The position numbers and the translations under genes are program-made. Positions 47,020 through 55,973 of a stretch of DNA of 58,598 nucleotides are shown in pieces. Source of the DNA: Paraglaciecola sp. Its GTDB lineage: Bacteria > Pseudomonadota > Gammaproteobacteria > Enterobacterales > Alteromonadaceae. Every line of letters begins with the position of its first letter. Positions within the stretch are counted from its first letter, which is position 1. The notes below the pieces were generated by a model that was given only the letters and a program-made list of their open reading frames with translations, had not been told where the DNA came from and ran no database searches. The DNA is taken from the NCBI RefSeq assembly GCF_030730205.1, contig NZ_JANQVQ010000068.1, positions 1 through 58,598 on the forward strand, written 5' to 3'.

Positions 47020-47691
47020 ATGTTTACGGGTATTATTGAAGATATAGGCGTGATCCAAAGTTTACAGCCAAGTGGTGAAGATATAAGGCTCACCATTAAG
47101 CCACATAAACTTGATTTAAGCGATGTGGCCTTAGGTGACAGTATTGCAAATAATGGCGTGTGCCTAACAGTGACAGCCCTAACCGATGCAACCTTTAGTG
47201 CTGATGTGTCTCACGAAACAATTAAACGCACGGGCTTTGCTCACTACCAAGCCGGTAGCAAGGTTAACCTAGAAAAAGCCTTGCAAGCTAATGGCCGTTT
47301 AGGCGGACACATTGTCAGTGGTCACGTTGATGGTGTGGGTGAAGTATTATCGATTAATAATGTGGGCCGCTATGTCGAAATTTGGTTAAAAGCCCCTGCA
47401 TCATTAGCTAAATATTTGGCTGAAAAAGGCTCAATCACCGTGGACGGCGTGAGTTTAACGGTCAACAAAGTAGACGGTAGTCATTTTTTGATCACCTTGA
47501 TCCCCCACAGTTTGCAAGAAACCATCATCGGTTTGTATAAAGTGGGTACTAAAATCAACTTAGAAGTTGACGTTATTGCACGCTATCTCGAACGCCTGAT
47601 GCTGGGTGATAAAGCGGCCGAACACAGTAAACCCGATCAGAAAAAAGACATCAGCATGGCGTTTTTAGCTGAAAACGGTTATTTGCGTTAA
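47020..47691 (+). CDS. ribE: Riboflavin synthase alpha subunit
   Basis: A 223-residue enzyme that dismutates two lumazine molecules into riboflavin. It shows the family's two homologous lumazine-binding halves: MFTGIIEDIG with NGVCLTVTAL in the first, and HIVSGHVDGVG with VDGVSLTVNKV in the second. Gene names vary: E. coli calls this ribC, whereas ribE is widely used. A 26-residue Lys/Glu-rich C-terminal tail (KPDQKKDIS...) is a little longer than average. The ribB-type gene begins 41 bases later. Confidence 0.96.
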   Translation: MFTGIIEDIGVIQSLQPSGEDIRLTIKPHKLDLSDVALGDSIANNGVCLTVTALTDATFSADVSHETIKRTGFAHYQAGSKVNLEKALQANGRLGGHIVSGHVDGVGEVLSINNVGRYVEIWLKAPASLAKYLAEKGSITVDGVSLTVNKVDGSHFLITLIPHSLQETIIGLYKVGTKINLEVDVIARYLERLMLGDKAAEHSKPDQKKDISMAFLAENGYLR

Positions 47692-47732
47692 GTACCGCAA
47701 CCATTAATTGAAACACAATAAGAAAATATCCT

Positions 47733-48830
47733 ATGCCCTTAAATACCACCGCAGACATTATTGAAGATATCCGTCAAGGCAAAATGGTCATCTTGATGGA
47801 CGATGAAGACCGAGAAAACGAAGGCGACCTGATCATGGCTGCTGAGCATGTCACGCCCGAGGCAATCAATTTTATGGTGACTCACGCACGTGGCCTCGTG
47901 TGTATGCCTATAACCGCAGAACGTGCCAAGCGTTTAAATTTACCGCTAATGGTTGATAATAATGGTGCGCAGTTTTCCACTAATTTTACCGTGTCTATTG
48001 AAGCGGCCGAAGGTGTCACTACGGGTATTTCAGCCGCTGACCGCGCTAGAACAGTATTAGCAGCGGTAGCAGCGGATGCTAAAGCCAGTGATATCGTCCA
48101 ACCGGGTCATATTTTTCCACTTATTGCAAAAGAGGGGGGGGTACTAAATCGCGCTGGTCATACTGAAGCCGGCATTGATCTACCCCGTTTGGCGGGTTGC
48201 GAACCTGCATCTGTTATTGTTGAGATCTTAAACGATGATGGCAGTATGGCCCGCGGGCCAGAGTTAGAGGTGTTTGCCAAAAAACACCAACTCAAAATTG
48301 GTACAATTGCCGACTTGATCGAGTATCGTAACTTATACGAAACCACCATTGAGCAAGTGGCTAAATGTAAACTGCCCACTGAATACGGTGATTTTGATTT
48401 AATCACCTTTAAAGATGTGATTGATAATCAAGTACATTTTGCGATGTGCAAAGGTGAAATTAACGGCGACAAGCCTACCTTAGTGCGTGTGCATTTACAG
48501 AACAATCTTAGCGATTTGCTCGGTTCAAACCGAGGCATAGAACGCAGCATGAGTTTGCCACAGGCCCTTAAGCAAATTGGTGAACAAGGTGGTGTGCTCG
48601 TATTATTGGGCAAAGAGCAGGATGTATTGGGGCAACTCAAGCAGTTTGAAGCTGAAGATAAAGGTGAATTGCCCACCGCCGCACCTCGCCAAGGCACATC
48701 GCGTACTGTTGGTGTGGGCAGTCAAATACTGGCTAGTTTAGGGGTTAAAAAGATGCGTTTACTGAGTCGACCTAAAAAATACCATGCATTATCAGGATAT
48801 GGCTTAGAAGTAGTTGAATATGTTGAGTAA
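47733..48830 (+). CDS. ribB: 3,4-DHBP synthase with degenerate GTP cyclohydrolase II-like tail
   Basis: A 365-residue protein. Residues 1-200 are a complete dihydroxybutanone phosphate synthase ([12 protein letters not shown] metal site, [22 protein letters not shown]), which makes the four-carbon unit of riboflavin. The C-terminal 165 residues have the GTP cyclohydrolase II fold pattern (VRVH start, [15 protein letters not shown] end). However, the zinc motif with its three cysteines is replaced by [14 protein letters not shown], so cyclohydrolase activity is very unlikely. This matches the RibBX-type proteins of Shewanella and relatives. A separate ribA should exist elsewhere in the genome. 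It is not a bifunctional RibBA despite its length. Confidence 0.93.
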   Translation: MPLNTTADIIEDIRQGKMVILMDDEDRENEGDLIMAAEHVTPEAINFMVTHARGLVCMPITAERAKRLNLPLMVDNNGAQFSTNFTVSIEAAEGVTTGISAADRARTVLAAVAADAKASDIVQPGHIFPLIAKEGGVLNRAGHTEAGIDLPRLAGCEPASVIVEILNDDGSMARGPELEVFAKKHQLKIGTIADLIEYRNLYETTIEQVAKCKLPTEYGDFDLITFKDVIDNQVHFAMCKGEINGDKPTLVRVHLQNNLSDLLGSNRGIERSMSLPQALKQIGEQGGVLVLLGKEQDVLGQLKQFEAEDKGELPTAAPRQGTSRTVGVGSQILASLGVKKMRLLSRPKKYHALSGYGLEVVEYVE

Positions 48831-48949
48831 CAATTTCACGCTAAAAGTGTCAAATGTGGCTTGCAACTCAATTAATGAGCAAAAAATCGATTAAATCTTA
48901 ATACGGTTGTGCTAAACTGCGCGCCGTTTTTTCAAGTAAGGCACAGTAC

Positions 48950-49426
48950 ATGAATATCATTGAAGGTAATATCCGCGCAACAGGCAAAAAATTTGCGCTA
49001 GTTGTTGCTCGTTTTAACAGCTTTGTTGTAGAAAGTTTGGTTGATGGTGCATTGGATGCGTTAGAGCGCCATGGCGAGGTCAACGAACAAGATATCACCT
49101 TGGTGCGTGTACCCGGTGCATATGAATTACCCCTCGCTGCACAAAAGCTCGCTCAGTCTAAAAAATACGACGCCATTATCGCCTTAGGTGCAGTAATTCG
49201 TGGTGGTACGCCGCACTTTGATTTTGTTGCTGGTGAGTGTAACAAAGGCTTGGCTCAAGTATCTTTGCAGTATGGTATACCCGTAGCCTTTGGTGTGATT
49301 ACCACTGACAGCATTGAACAAGCTATTGAACGTTCTGGTACTAAAGCAGGTAATAAGGGCGCTGAAGCCGCTGTCACTGCCTTAGAAATGGTCAATGTGC
49401 TTGCGAATATCGAAGGGATCAACTAG
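48950..49426 (+). CDS. ribH: 6,7-dimethyl-8-ribityllumazine synthase
   Basis: A 158-residue enzyme, usually forming a 60-mer, that joins the ribityl pyrimidine with dihydroxybutanone phosphate. Signatures are [30 protein letters not shown] and the catalytic-histidine motif [11 protein letters not shown]. An upstream gap of 119 bases contains a possible TAAACT -10 at about 48913, so it may also have its own promoter. Its stop is directly followed by the GTG start of nusB. Confidence 0.97.
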   Translation: MNIIEGNIRATGKKFALVVARFNSFVVESLVDGALDALERHGEVNEQDITLVRVPGAYELPLAAQKLAQSKKYDAIIALGAVIRGGTPHFDFVAGECNKGLAQVSLQYGIPVAFGVITTDSIEQAIERSGTKAGNKGAEAAVTALEMVNVLANIEGIN

Positions 49427-49849
49427 GTGAAACCTAAAGCCCGTAAACTCGCCAGAGAGCTTGCCACGCAAGCCATTTACTCTTGGCAGATGTCGAATAA
49501 TCCGGTTGAGCAAATCGAATTGAGCATCGTCACGAGTAACGACATGAAAAAAGTCGATATGGAATACTTTCTGGAATTATTACGTTCGGTGGTGAAAGAC
49601 TGCGCTGAACTTGATAAAAAAATTAAGCCCTTTTTAGGGCGCCTTCCCGAAGAGCTTGATCCAGTTGAAAAAGCTATTTTGCGTTTATCAACCTACGAGT
49701 TAGTAGCCCGTATTGATGTGCCATACAAAGTGGTTATTAACGAAGCAATTGAACTTGCGAAGACCTTTGGTGCCGAAGAAAGCCATAAGTTCATTAATGG
49801 TGTGTTAGACAAAGCCATCAAAACCTTACGTAAAGATGAGCTGGCCTAA
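49427..49849 (+). CDS. nusB: Transcription antitermination factor NusB
   Basis: A 140-residue all-helical RNA-binding protein that pairs with NusE (ribosomal protein S10) at boxA to prevent termination in rRNA operons. It starts at GTG 49427, immediately after the ribH stop codon, which suggests translational coupling. The sequence KPKARKLARELATQAIYSWQ and C-terminal ELAKTFGAEESHKFINGVLD are characteristic. It ends at a terminator before thiL, although thiL is close downstream. Confidence 0.97.
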   Translation: MKPKARKLARELATQAIYSWQMSNNPVEQIELSIVTSNDMKKVDMEYFLELLRSVVKDCAELDKKIKPFLGRLPEELDPVEKAILRLSTYELVARIDVPYKVVINEAIELAKTFGAEESHKFINGVLDKAIKTLRKDELA

Positions 49850-49858
49850 CATCAAACT

Positions 49859-49890
49859 CAAGAATGCGGCTCATCGCATTCTTGTTTTAT
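49859..49890 (+). terminator. Terminator between nusB and thiL
   Basis: A 10-bp stem (49859-49868 with 49875-49884, 6-base loop) followed by TTTTATTT, starting 10 bases after the nusB stop and ending 24 bases before the thiL start. It may be partial, because thiL usually follows nusB in one operon. Confidence 0.8.
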
Positions 49891-49913
49891 TTCCTCACTA
49901 AAAAGTTGTAAAA

Positions 49914-50876
49914 GTGAAAGAATTTTCGATCATAGACTCCTTCTTCAAAGCGCAAAGTCACCAACGCAAAGATGTTATTTTGGGTATTGGCGATGACGCC
50001 GCTCTGACTACGATACCTCAAGGCCAGGCATTGGTGACAACCACTGATACCCTGATTGCGGGTGTGCATTTTTTAGCGAATGCCAACCCCCACGCTATTG
50101 CGCAAAAAGCCATTGCGGTTAATTTAAGTGATCTCGCCGCCATGGGAGCAGAGCCTGCGTGGATCAGTTTATCTCTCAGTTTACCCATTGCTAACGAAGA
50201 GTGGCTTAAAGCATTTTCGCAGGGTATTGCTGAAATGACGCAATTTTATTCCATTCAGTTAATCGGTGGCGATACGGTACAAGGGCCTTTGGCCATTACT
50301 ATCACTGCTCAGGGTTTTGTTCCACCAGAGCAAGCTCTGTTGCGCAGTAAAGCAAAACCGGGCGATTTTATTTACGTGACCGGCTGTTTAGGTGATGCCG
50401 GAGCGGGCTTAGATATCTTGCTGGATAAAGTGACCCTGAATGACCCAGACAACGCGGATTATTTACTGTCACGTTTGCATTACCCAACGCCGCGATTATT
50501 AGCCGGAACAAGTTTGCGTAGATTAGCCAACGCGTGTATCGATTTATCAGACGGTTTGAATTCTGACATCCGCCATATCCTAAAAGCCTCAAATTGTGGC
50601 GCCACTATCCACGTTGATAAACTGCCCTTGTCTAAAGCAATGCGCGAGAGTATTGACCCGCAAAAAGCCAGACAATACGCCTTAAGTGCGGGTGATGACT
50701 ACGAGTTGTTGTTTACCGTAAGTGAAGAACAAAAAGGAAAGTTAGAGCTGGCTATGGCAAGCACTAACGTGGGTATTACTTGTATTGGGCAAATGAATGG
50801 TTTAGCTAATAAACTTGAACTGCGTCTTAACAATGCCTTACTAGAAGAGCAGCCCAGTGGCTATCAACACTTCTAG
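49914..50876 (+). CDS. thiL: Thiamine-monophosphate kinase
   Basis: A 320-residue kinase that makes the active cofactor thiamine diphosphate from thiamine phosphate. It uses a GTG start at 49914. The PurM-like fold is shown by LGIGDDAALT, TTDTLIAGVHF, the LIGGDTVQGP metal/ATP site and SAGDDYELLFTV. Length is typical. The terminator just upstream leaves only about 24 bases for thiL, so a promoter within nusB or leaky read-through is needed. Confidence 0.96.
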   Translation: MKEFSIIDSFFKAQSHQRKDVILGIGDDAALTTIPQGQALVTTTDTLIAGVHFLANANPHAIAQKAIAVNLSDLAAMGAEPAWISLSLSLPIANEEWLKAFSQGIAEMTQFYSIQLIGGDTVQGPLAITITAQGFVPPEQALLRSKAKPGDFIYVTGCLGDAGAGLDILLDKVTLNDPDNADYLLSRLHYPTPRLLAGTSLRRLANACIDLSDGLNSDIRHILKASNCGATIHVDKLPLSKAMRESIDPQKARQYALSAGDDYELLFTVSEEQKGKLELAMASTNVGITCIGQMNGLANKLELRLNNALLEEQPSGYQHF

Positions 50877-50914
50877 TCGTATTTCAGTTTTTCTTACAAC
50901 AAATTGGCCTGCAT

Positions 50915-51403
50915 ATGCAGGCTGAACTGCGTCAAAGAGTCTCATTGAAAAATCCTGTGCATTTTTTAGCACTTGGGTTTGGTAGTGGTTTAGCGCCTAA
51001 GGCGCCTGGTACCTTTGGTACTCTCGCGGCCTTACCCTTGGTGCTAGTGCTCGGTTTATTTACCAGCTTACCTATTTATATCGCGCTTTGTGTGTTGTTT
51101 AGCCTTGCGGGAATTTGGTTGTGTGGCCGCACTGCCGAAGATATGCAAGTGCATGACGATTCGTCTATCGTATGGGATGAAGTTGCTGGCATGATGATCA
51201 CCATGATTGCGGTGCCGCTTACTTGGCAAAATGTCGTGCTTGGTTTTATCTTATTCAGACTATTTGATATCGCCAAACCGTGGCCAATAAGTTACCTAGA
51301 TAAACATGTACACGGGGGCTTTGGTATCATGGTTGATGATGTATTGGCCGGGGTGTTTTCGTTAGTCTGTGTGCACCTTTTCCTTGCCTCTCCTTGGTTC
51401 TAG
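50915..51403 (+). CDS. pgpA: Phosphatidylglycerophosphatase A
   Basis: A 162-residue inner-membrane phosphatase that converts phosphatidylglycerol phosphate to phosphatidylglycerol. Family signatures are FGSGLAPKAPGTFGTLAALP, the metal-binding WDEVAGMM and LFRLFDIAKPWPI. Three or four transmembrane segments are expected. It follows thiL by 38 bases, the usual gammaproteobacterial order. Confidence 0.96.
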   Translation: MQAELRQRVSLKNPVHFLALGFGSGLAPKAPGTFGTLAALPLVLVLGLFTSLPIYIALCVLFSLAGIWLCGRTAEDMQVHDDSSIVWDEVAGMMITMIAVPLTWQNVVLGFILFRLFDIAKPWPISYLDKHVHGGFGIMVDDVLAGVFSLVCVHLFLASPWF

Positions 51404-51556
51404 TTCAGATTTTAGTTTCGTACAATTCATTAATATTTTTGTTTTAAGCTTAGTTTTTTCTCTCTTTATTGAACTAGTTATGTGCATTTGCATCAAATGT
51501 AACTATAAGGTTAATAAGCCTTTGCAACTTTCCCTTTTAACTGAAGAAACTAAGTC

Positions 51557-51835
51557 ATGGCAACGTTAAGTAATTCAACTCTCCACTCCACAGCACCTAA
51601 AAATGGGTTTGAGCCAGCGAAACCCATTTTGTATATTCTGTTAGATATTTTGGGTGTGTTAATGATATTTCTCGGTTTAGCTCAGCAATTTGGTAAGGGA
51701 AACGTACTCCCTGACGTGATGAATATTCACTACTCTGGGCTAATTATGATGAGTTTAGGGTTGGCCTTAACCCTGCCATTTTTTGCATGGACAGTAAAAA
51801 CCTGTAGTAAAATTCTGAATAATATTTCAATTTAA
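51557..51835 (+). CDS. Small two-helix membrane protein, unknown function
   Basis: A 92-residue protein with two hydrophobic helices (about residues 24-42 and 60-80) joined by a loop QFGKGNVLPDVMNIHYSG. No family is recognised and there are no obvious catalytic residues. ATG 51557 has only a weak GAAGAA upstream; the gene sits 153 bases after pgpA. A 66-residue overlapping frame from 51369 is rejected. Coding is likely from the length and helix pattern. Confidence 0.6.
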   Translation: MATLSNSTLHSTAPKNGFEPAKPILYILLDILGVLMIFLGLAQQFGKGNVLPDVMNIHYSGLIMMSLGLALTLPFFAWTVKTCSKILNNISI

Positions 51836-51884
51836 GACCAGATGAGGGCCAAAATCGTCGTAACTAGAGTGTCCCAAATTTCCT

Positions 51885-52100
51885 ATGAGTAGCGTGCAAG
51901 TTTGCCCATTCTGCCAACTACATAATGCATGTGGCATTGATAAAATTGAACAATGTTGGTGTGTGGTACAAACCATTCCGGCTGCTATGATATCTCTGTT
52001 GCCCGCAGAACATCAAAATACGCACTGTATCTGCGCCTCGTGTGTGCAGGCATTCAATGCTAACCCAGATACTTTTTCACTGGTATCGCACAGTAAGTAA
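51885..52100 (+). CDS. Cysteine-rich CWC family protein
   Basis: A 71-residue soluble protein with CPFCQLHNACG at the start, the eponymous CWC at about 24-26 and CICASCVQAF near the end. The eight cysteines are spaced as in the CWC family and should bind zinc, or possibly an iron-sulphur cluster. The function is unknown. It converges with the VOC gene 2 bases away. Confidence 0.85.
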   Translation: MSSVQVCPFCQLHNACGIDKIEQCWCVVQTIPAAMISLLPAEHQNTHCICASCVQAFNANPDTFSLVSHSK

Positions 52101-52102
52101 GC

Positions 52103-52489
52103 TCAACTTAGTGAGTGCAAGCCAAACATATTTCCTTCGGTGTCGACAGCTAAGACAATAAACCCGTATTCACCAATCGACATCTTATCACGCTGGATTT
52201 TACCGCCGGCTTTTTCAACCCGTGCAGCATTAGTGGCACAATCATCAACGTTAAAATACACCAAGGTGCTGTTGCCGCCTGATGGGAACCCCGGCATGTA
52301 TACCAGAGCACCACTGGCACCGTAGATATCCATATTAGAGGCAAAGCCGTACATGTTGATTTCTGCAGGCCCCATGGGCTTGAGTTCAGTTTCTAATACA
52401 GTTTCATAGAACTGTTTCGCTCTAGACATGTCTTGTACGTATATTTCAAACCATGAGACGGGATTTCTGATCAGTGGATTAGACGCCAT
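52103..52489 (-). CDS. VOC (glyoxalase/bleomycin resistance fold) family protein
   Basis: A 128-residue protein with paired beta-alpha-beta-beta-beta modules: WFEIYVQDMSRAKQFYETVL at the start of the first and VYFNVDDCATNAARVEKAGG at the start of the second. A C-terminal EGNMFGLHSL contains the usual metal-ligand region. Members act on diverse substrates; this short form is annotated only to family level. It is convergent with the CWC gene. Confidence 0.9.
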   Translation of the reverse strand: MASNPLIRNPVSWFEIYVQDMSRAKQFYETVLETELKPMGPAEINMYGFASNMDIYGASGALVYMPGFPSGGNSTLVYFNVDDCATNAARVEKAGGKIQRDKMSIGEYGFIVLAVDTEGNMFGLHSLS

Positions 52490-52669
52490 ATTCTATTTTC
52501 TCTTAGGGTAAAAAGGTATTTCTAGAGTATCACCGCGTGTTTGTCGAATTTAACTCAGTTTTAGTTCATTGCAGCAGAATGTATTGAGAAGGCTCAAGCT
52601 TAAATAAAACGTTCATACAAAGATGCGATGCTTAATGGTTGAAAAATTAGCCCAAGGCAAACAACCACT

Positions 52670-53758
52670 ATGAAACTTAATTCCATTAAAACTCGCTTAG
52701 TTCTGATTATTTCAATCTGTTTATTTGGCATGCTGATCTTGGTTGTAAACCAAATTTATAACACACAGCGCTTAGTTAAATTAAACAATCAAAACAAACA
52801 GTTACTAAAATTGAGTCAGGGTTTATTGCAACTTCGTCGTCACGAAAAAGACTTTATGCTGAGATTAGATCCTCATTACATCGAGATGTTTCGACAACGA
52901 GCAGAGCAGTTTAGTGAGCAGATTGAGCAGATAAAATCATACTTTGATGAATTTACCCAAAGTGAAAGGGCGTTCAACGAGTTACACTCCAGTTTTGTGT
53001 TGTATCACAGTCAATTTCTCGCGTTGTCGAGATTGCAACAGCAAATTGGACTTGATGAAAATAAAGGTTATCAAGGGCAATTTAGGCAGGCCACCCATGC
53101 GCTGGAACAAGAATTGATTGCGCAAAAGCGCGTAAATATGCACATCGTCTTACTGCAAATTCGCCGCAGTGAAAAAGACTTTTTACTGCGTAAAAATAGG
53201 CAATATGTTGAGCAAGAACAGCGTCTTTATCAGCAACTTCAAGCCGCAATGCACTCACTTGAGCCAAATGACGAAGCCCTATTACAAGGTCACTTAGATA
53301 CCTATCAGCAAGGCTTTATGCAATTAGTTGCCGCTTATCAAGAAATGGGCTTAGACCATAATTCGGGTTTACAAGGTCAGTTTCGTCAGCAGGCGCATGA
53401 ACTAGAAGCTCAACTGAATGAGGTAAGCCATCAATTTGAAATTTTGATCAGTGAAGCTGAGTATCAAGTTGAGCGAAACAGTTTGCTGATCATGGCTGTG
53501 ACATCGTTGATACTCATGGTGGTATTACTCAGAAGTTATCTTACTTTTCAGCGCGCGTTTCTAAACTTCGTCATGTTTTTTTATCGCTGTAAACGGGAGT
53601 ATCAGCACATGGACAGCAACAAACTGGGCTTTGCAGAGTTTAAATATTTAGCGACTATTGCTAATGAAATGATTGACGCTCGGCGTGATATTGAACGTCA
53701 GCTGCAAGCAGCTCATCAGCATATTGCCAAACTCAAACAGGAACCTGAACAAATTTAA
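52670..53758 (+). CDS. HBM-type periplasmic sensor without an output domain
   Basis: A 362-residue inner-membrane protein with helices at about 9-28 and 272-292 enclosing a 240-residue helical periplasmic domain. That domain contains two copies of the same pattern: LRRHEKDFMLR (55-65) then GLDENKGYQGQFRQATHALE (127-146), and IRRSEKDFLLR (164-174) then GLDHNSGLQGQFRQQAHELE (227-246). This is the HBM (helical bimodular) sensor architecture known from McpS-type chemoreceptors that bind organic acids. Only about 70 residues follow the second helix, with no MCP, kinase, GGDEF or phosphatase motif. It may be an accessory sensor acting through a partner. Confidence 0.85.
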   Translation: MKLNSIKTRLVLIISICLFGMLILVVNQIYNTQRLVKLNNQNKQLLKLSQGLLQLRRHEKDFMLRLDPHYIEMFRQRAEQFSEQIEQIKSYFDEFTQSERAFNELHSSFVLYHSQFLALSRLQQQIGLDENKGYQGQFRQATHALEQELIAQKRVNMHIVLLQIRRSEKDFLLRKNRQYVEQEQRLYQQLQAAMHSLEPNDEALLQGHLDTYQQGFMQLVAAYQEMGLDHNSGLQGQFRQQAHELEAQLNEVSHQFEILISEAEYQVERNSLLIMAVTSLILMVVLLRSYLTFQRAFLNFVMFFYRCKREYQHMDSNKLGFAEFKYLATIANEMIDARRDIERQLQAAHQHIAKLKQEPEQI

Positions 53759-53788
53759 CTGGGTCAAGTTGAGTGAAATGTTGAGTAC

Positions 53789-53815
53789 AAAAAATCCGGC
53801 ATATGCCGGATTTTT
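53789..53815. terminator. Bidirectional terminator between convergent genes
   Basis: A near-perfect palindrome (TCCGGC 53795-53800, GCCGGA 53805-53810) with A-run on the left and T-run on the right. It can end both the HBM sensor gene (plus) and the DUF885 gene (minus). Confidence 0.93.
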
Positions 53816-53835
53816 AAAACTGACTTAAGCTAGCT

Positions 53836-55683
53836 TTATAATTGTTTAGCGACCCATGACTCTATTTTTGTTTGAAGTAAATTCAGTGGTACTGGGCCAT
53901 CTTTAAGCACTTGGTCATGAAAATCTCGGATATTGAATTTATCGCCCAATTTGTTTTTGGCGTATTCACGTAATTCCATGATTTTCAGCTTACCGATCAT
54001 ATAGGCAGTAGCTTGGCCGGGCATGGCAATATATCTTTCGATTGCTTTCACCGAGTCATTTTCTGGATTAGGGGTATTGGCCACCAAATATTCAATGGCT
54101 TGTTCTCGACTCCATTTTTTAGCATGGATACCTGTGTCGACCACTAAGCGACATGCGCGCCATAACTCCATCGCTAAGCGACCAAAGTCAGAGTAGGGGT
54201 CTTTATAAAAGCCCATATCTTTGGCTAATTCTTCTGAATACAAACCCCAGCCTTCAGTGTAAGCAGTGAACGAAGCGTATTTTTGGAATTCAGGGATCCC
54301 ATCTAGCTCTTGCGCAATCGCTCGTTGCATGTGGTGACCGGGAATACCTTCATGGTAGGCCAGCGCTTCCATCTGGTAGGTTGGCATGTCCTTAGTATTG
54401 TACAAATTTGCGTAATAGGTGCCTGGTCGAGAGCCGTCTTTTGAGGGGCTTTGATAAAAGGCTTTACCAGCGGATTTTTCTCTAAAGGGTTCAACTTGTT
54501 TAACGACCATGCGGGCTTTTGGCAACAAACCAAAGTAATCCGGTAGCATAGACTCCATGGTATCAATCAAGGCTTTGGCTTCAAGTAAATAGGCCTGCTT
54601 ACCCTCATCGGTATTGGGATAGTAAAACTGCTCACTACTACGCATGAATTCGAAGAATTCAGTTAAGCTGCCTTCAAACTTCACGGTTTGCATAATATCT
54701 CGCATGGCATTGTGAATACGCTCTACATTTTGCAAACCGATGTTGTGCACCTCATCAGCGGTTAAATCTGTCGTGGTAAACCATGCTAATCGATTAGCGT
54801 ACCAACTATCGCCATCGGGTAATCGCCATACGCCGTCACCTTCTGGCGTGAGTGCTCTTTGAGTGTTTAGTGCTTCAATCAAAGATAAGTAGGCCGGTTG
54901 CACTGTCTCCAGTAAGGCGCTTTTCGCTTGTTGTAAAAATTGCTCTTTTTGCGCTGGCGCGATATCAAGCTTAGCTACTTTGCTTTGAAAATCTTGCCAA
55001 ATGGTTGACGTATTATCTGAATCATCAAACGGGCTACCACTGATCACATTTTGTGAGGCTTGGATCATTTGATCATAAGACCAGCGAGGCGGAAATACGC
55101 CCAACTCTTCACGAATTTTTAATTGGTCGATCGTTTGTTTAAAAAGCTGCTCTGTGCCTCGTAAACGCGATACATAGTCTTGTGCATCTTTTGGGGTTTC
55201 GACTTTATGTATGTTTATCAAGAAGCTGGGTACCATGGTATGCACAGCACTGAACTGATGCATAATATAGGTGTGATGACGAAATTTATCGTTTGCCAGT
55301 TTGCGCTCTAAATCGATTTTAGCAATGGATAAACTCAGTTGTTCTAACTCTGTGAGTTTGGTCTCATCAAAGCCTTGTAACTCGGCTAAACGCTGTATTC
55401 TAATTTTCTGGGTTTGATCATTAGCTGCTTCATCGATTTGATCCCAACTATCGTAGTTCCACTTATAGCCGAGATAACTTTGAGACTGGGGTGAGCGTTT
55501 GAGATCTTGTTCAAACATATCTGCAAAATACGTCGCTAAACGGGTGGATTCGCTTTCAGCTACGGTGCTCACTGCGCTGGTAGCGTTGGCTGTATGGCTT
55601 TGATTTGATGTGCTATTTTCACTGCAACCGAGCATAGATAGTGCGAGTAAGGTCATGGGAAACAAAGTATTGATCTTTTTCAT
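53836..55683 (-). CDS. DUF885 family metallopeptidase-like lipoprotein
   Basis: Starts at ATG 55683 (MKKINTLFPMTLLALSMLGC), giving 615 residues with lipidated Cys20; the upstream start at 55779 has no signal-peptide character at its N-terminus. The DUF885 motif HEGIPGHHMQ (about 444-453) looks like a HEXXH-type zinc site with a conserved glutamate elsewhere (AYTEGWGLYSEEL). The long helical body is typical. Family members are thought to be peptidases (M32-like fold); the substrate is unknown. The upstream region has no clear operator. Confidence 0.9.
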   Translation of the reverse strand: MKKINTLFPMTLLALSMLGCSENSTSNQSHTANATSAVSTVAESESTRLATYFADMFEQDLKRSPQSQSYLGYKWNYDSWDQIDEAANDQTQKIRIQRLAELQGFDETKLTELEQLSLSIAKIDLERKLANDKFRHHTYIMHQFSAVHTMVPSFLINIHKVETPKDAQDYVSRLRGTEQLFKQTIDQLKIREELGVFPPRWSYDQMIQASQNVISGSPFDDSDNTSTIWQDFQSKVAKLDIAPAQKEQFLQQAKSALLETVQPAYLSLIEALNTQRALTPEGDGVWRLPDGDSWYANRLAWFTTTDLTADEVHNIGLQNVERIHNAMRDIMQTVKFEGSLTEFFEFMRSSEQFYYPNTDEGKQAYLLEAKALIDTMESMLPDYFGLLPKARMVVKQVEPFREKSAGKAFYQSPSKDGSRPGTYYANLYNTKDMPTYQMEALAYHEGIPGHHMQRAIAQELDGIPEFQKYASFTAYTEGWGLYSEELAKDMGFYKDPYSDFGRLAMELWRACRLVVDTGIHAKKWSREQAIEYLVANTPNPENDSVKAIERYIAMPGQATAYMIGKLKIMELREYAKNKLGDKFNIRDFHDQVLKDGPVPLNLLQTKIESWVAKQL

Positions 55684-55973
55684 TTTAAAAGCCCTTTCAT
55701 CGTTTTTATTGTAATGGTGTTTATCCGCTCTGCGTTTTTGGCCCCCTAGCACAAAACACACAAGCTGGATGATCGCCAAGACTTTAGCATTGCCAGTGTC
55801 GCTTTACTGCCGAAAAAAGATAAAGTGACAGCGCCTTGCGTCCAATTCAATCAGCTAAGTCGATTTTACTTAATTGAATGATGCAATAAGGGGGAAGCGT
55901 AAATAATAAGTTGCATAGAAAGAGCTGAAACTCTGTGACTGAGCCCCAGCTCAACAAGATTGGATCAAACCAA

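Noticed and set aside
48831-48949. FMN riboswitch in the riboflavin cluster
   Set aside because: The gaps before ribD, ribB and ribH are too short or lack the conserved RFN helices; no such element was recognised.
51369-51569. 66-residue hydrophobic frame overlapping the pgpA 3' end and the next gene
   Set aside because: It overlaps two better-supported genes, has no ribosome-binding site and its sequence is low-complexity Phe/Leu/Ser.
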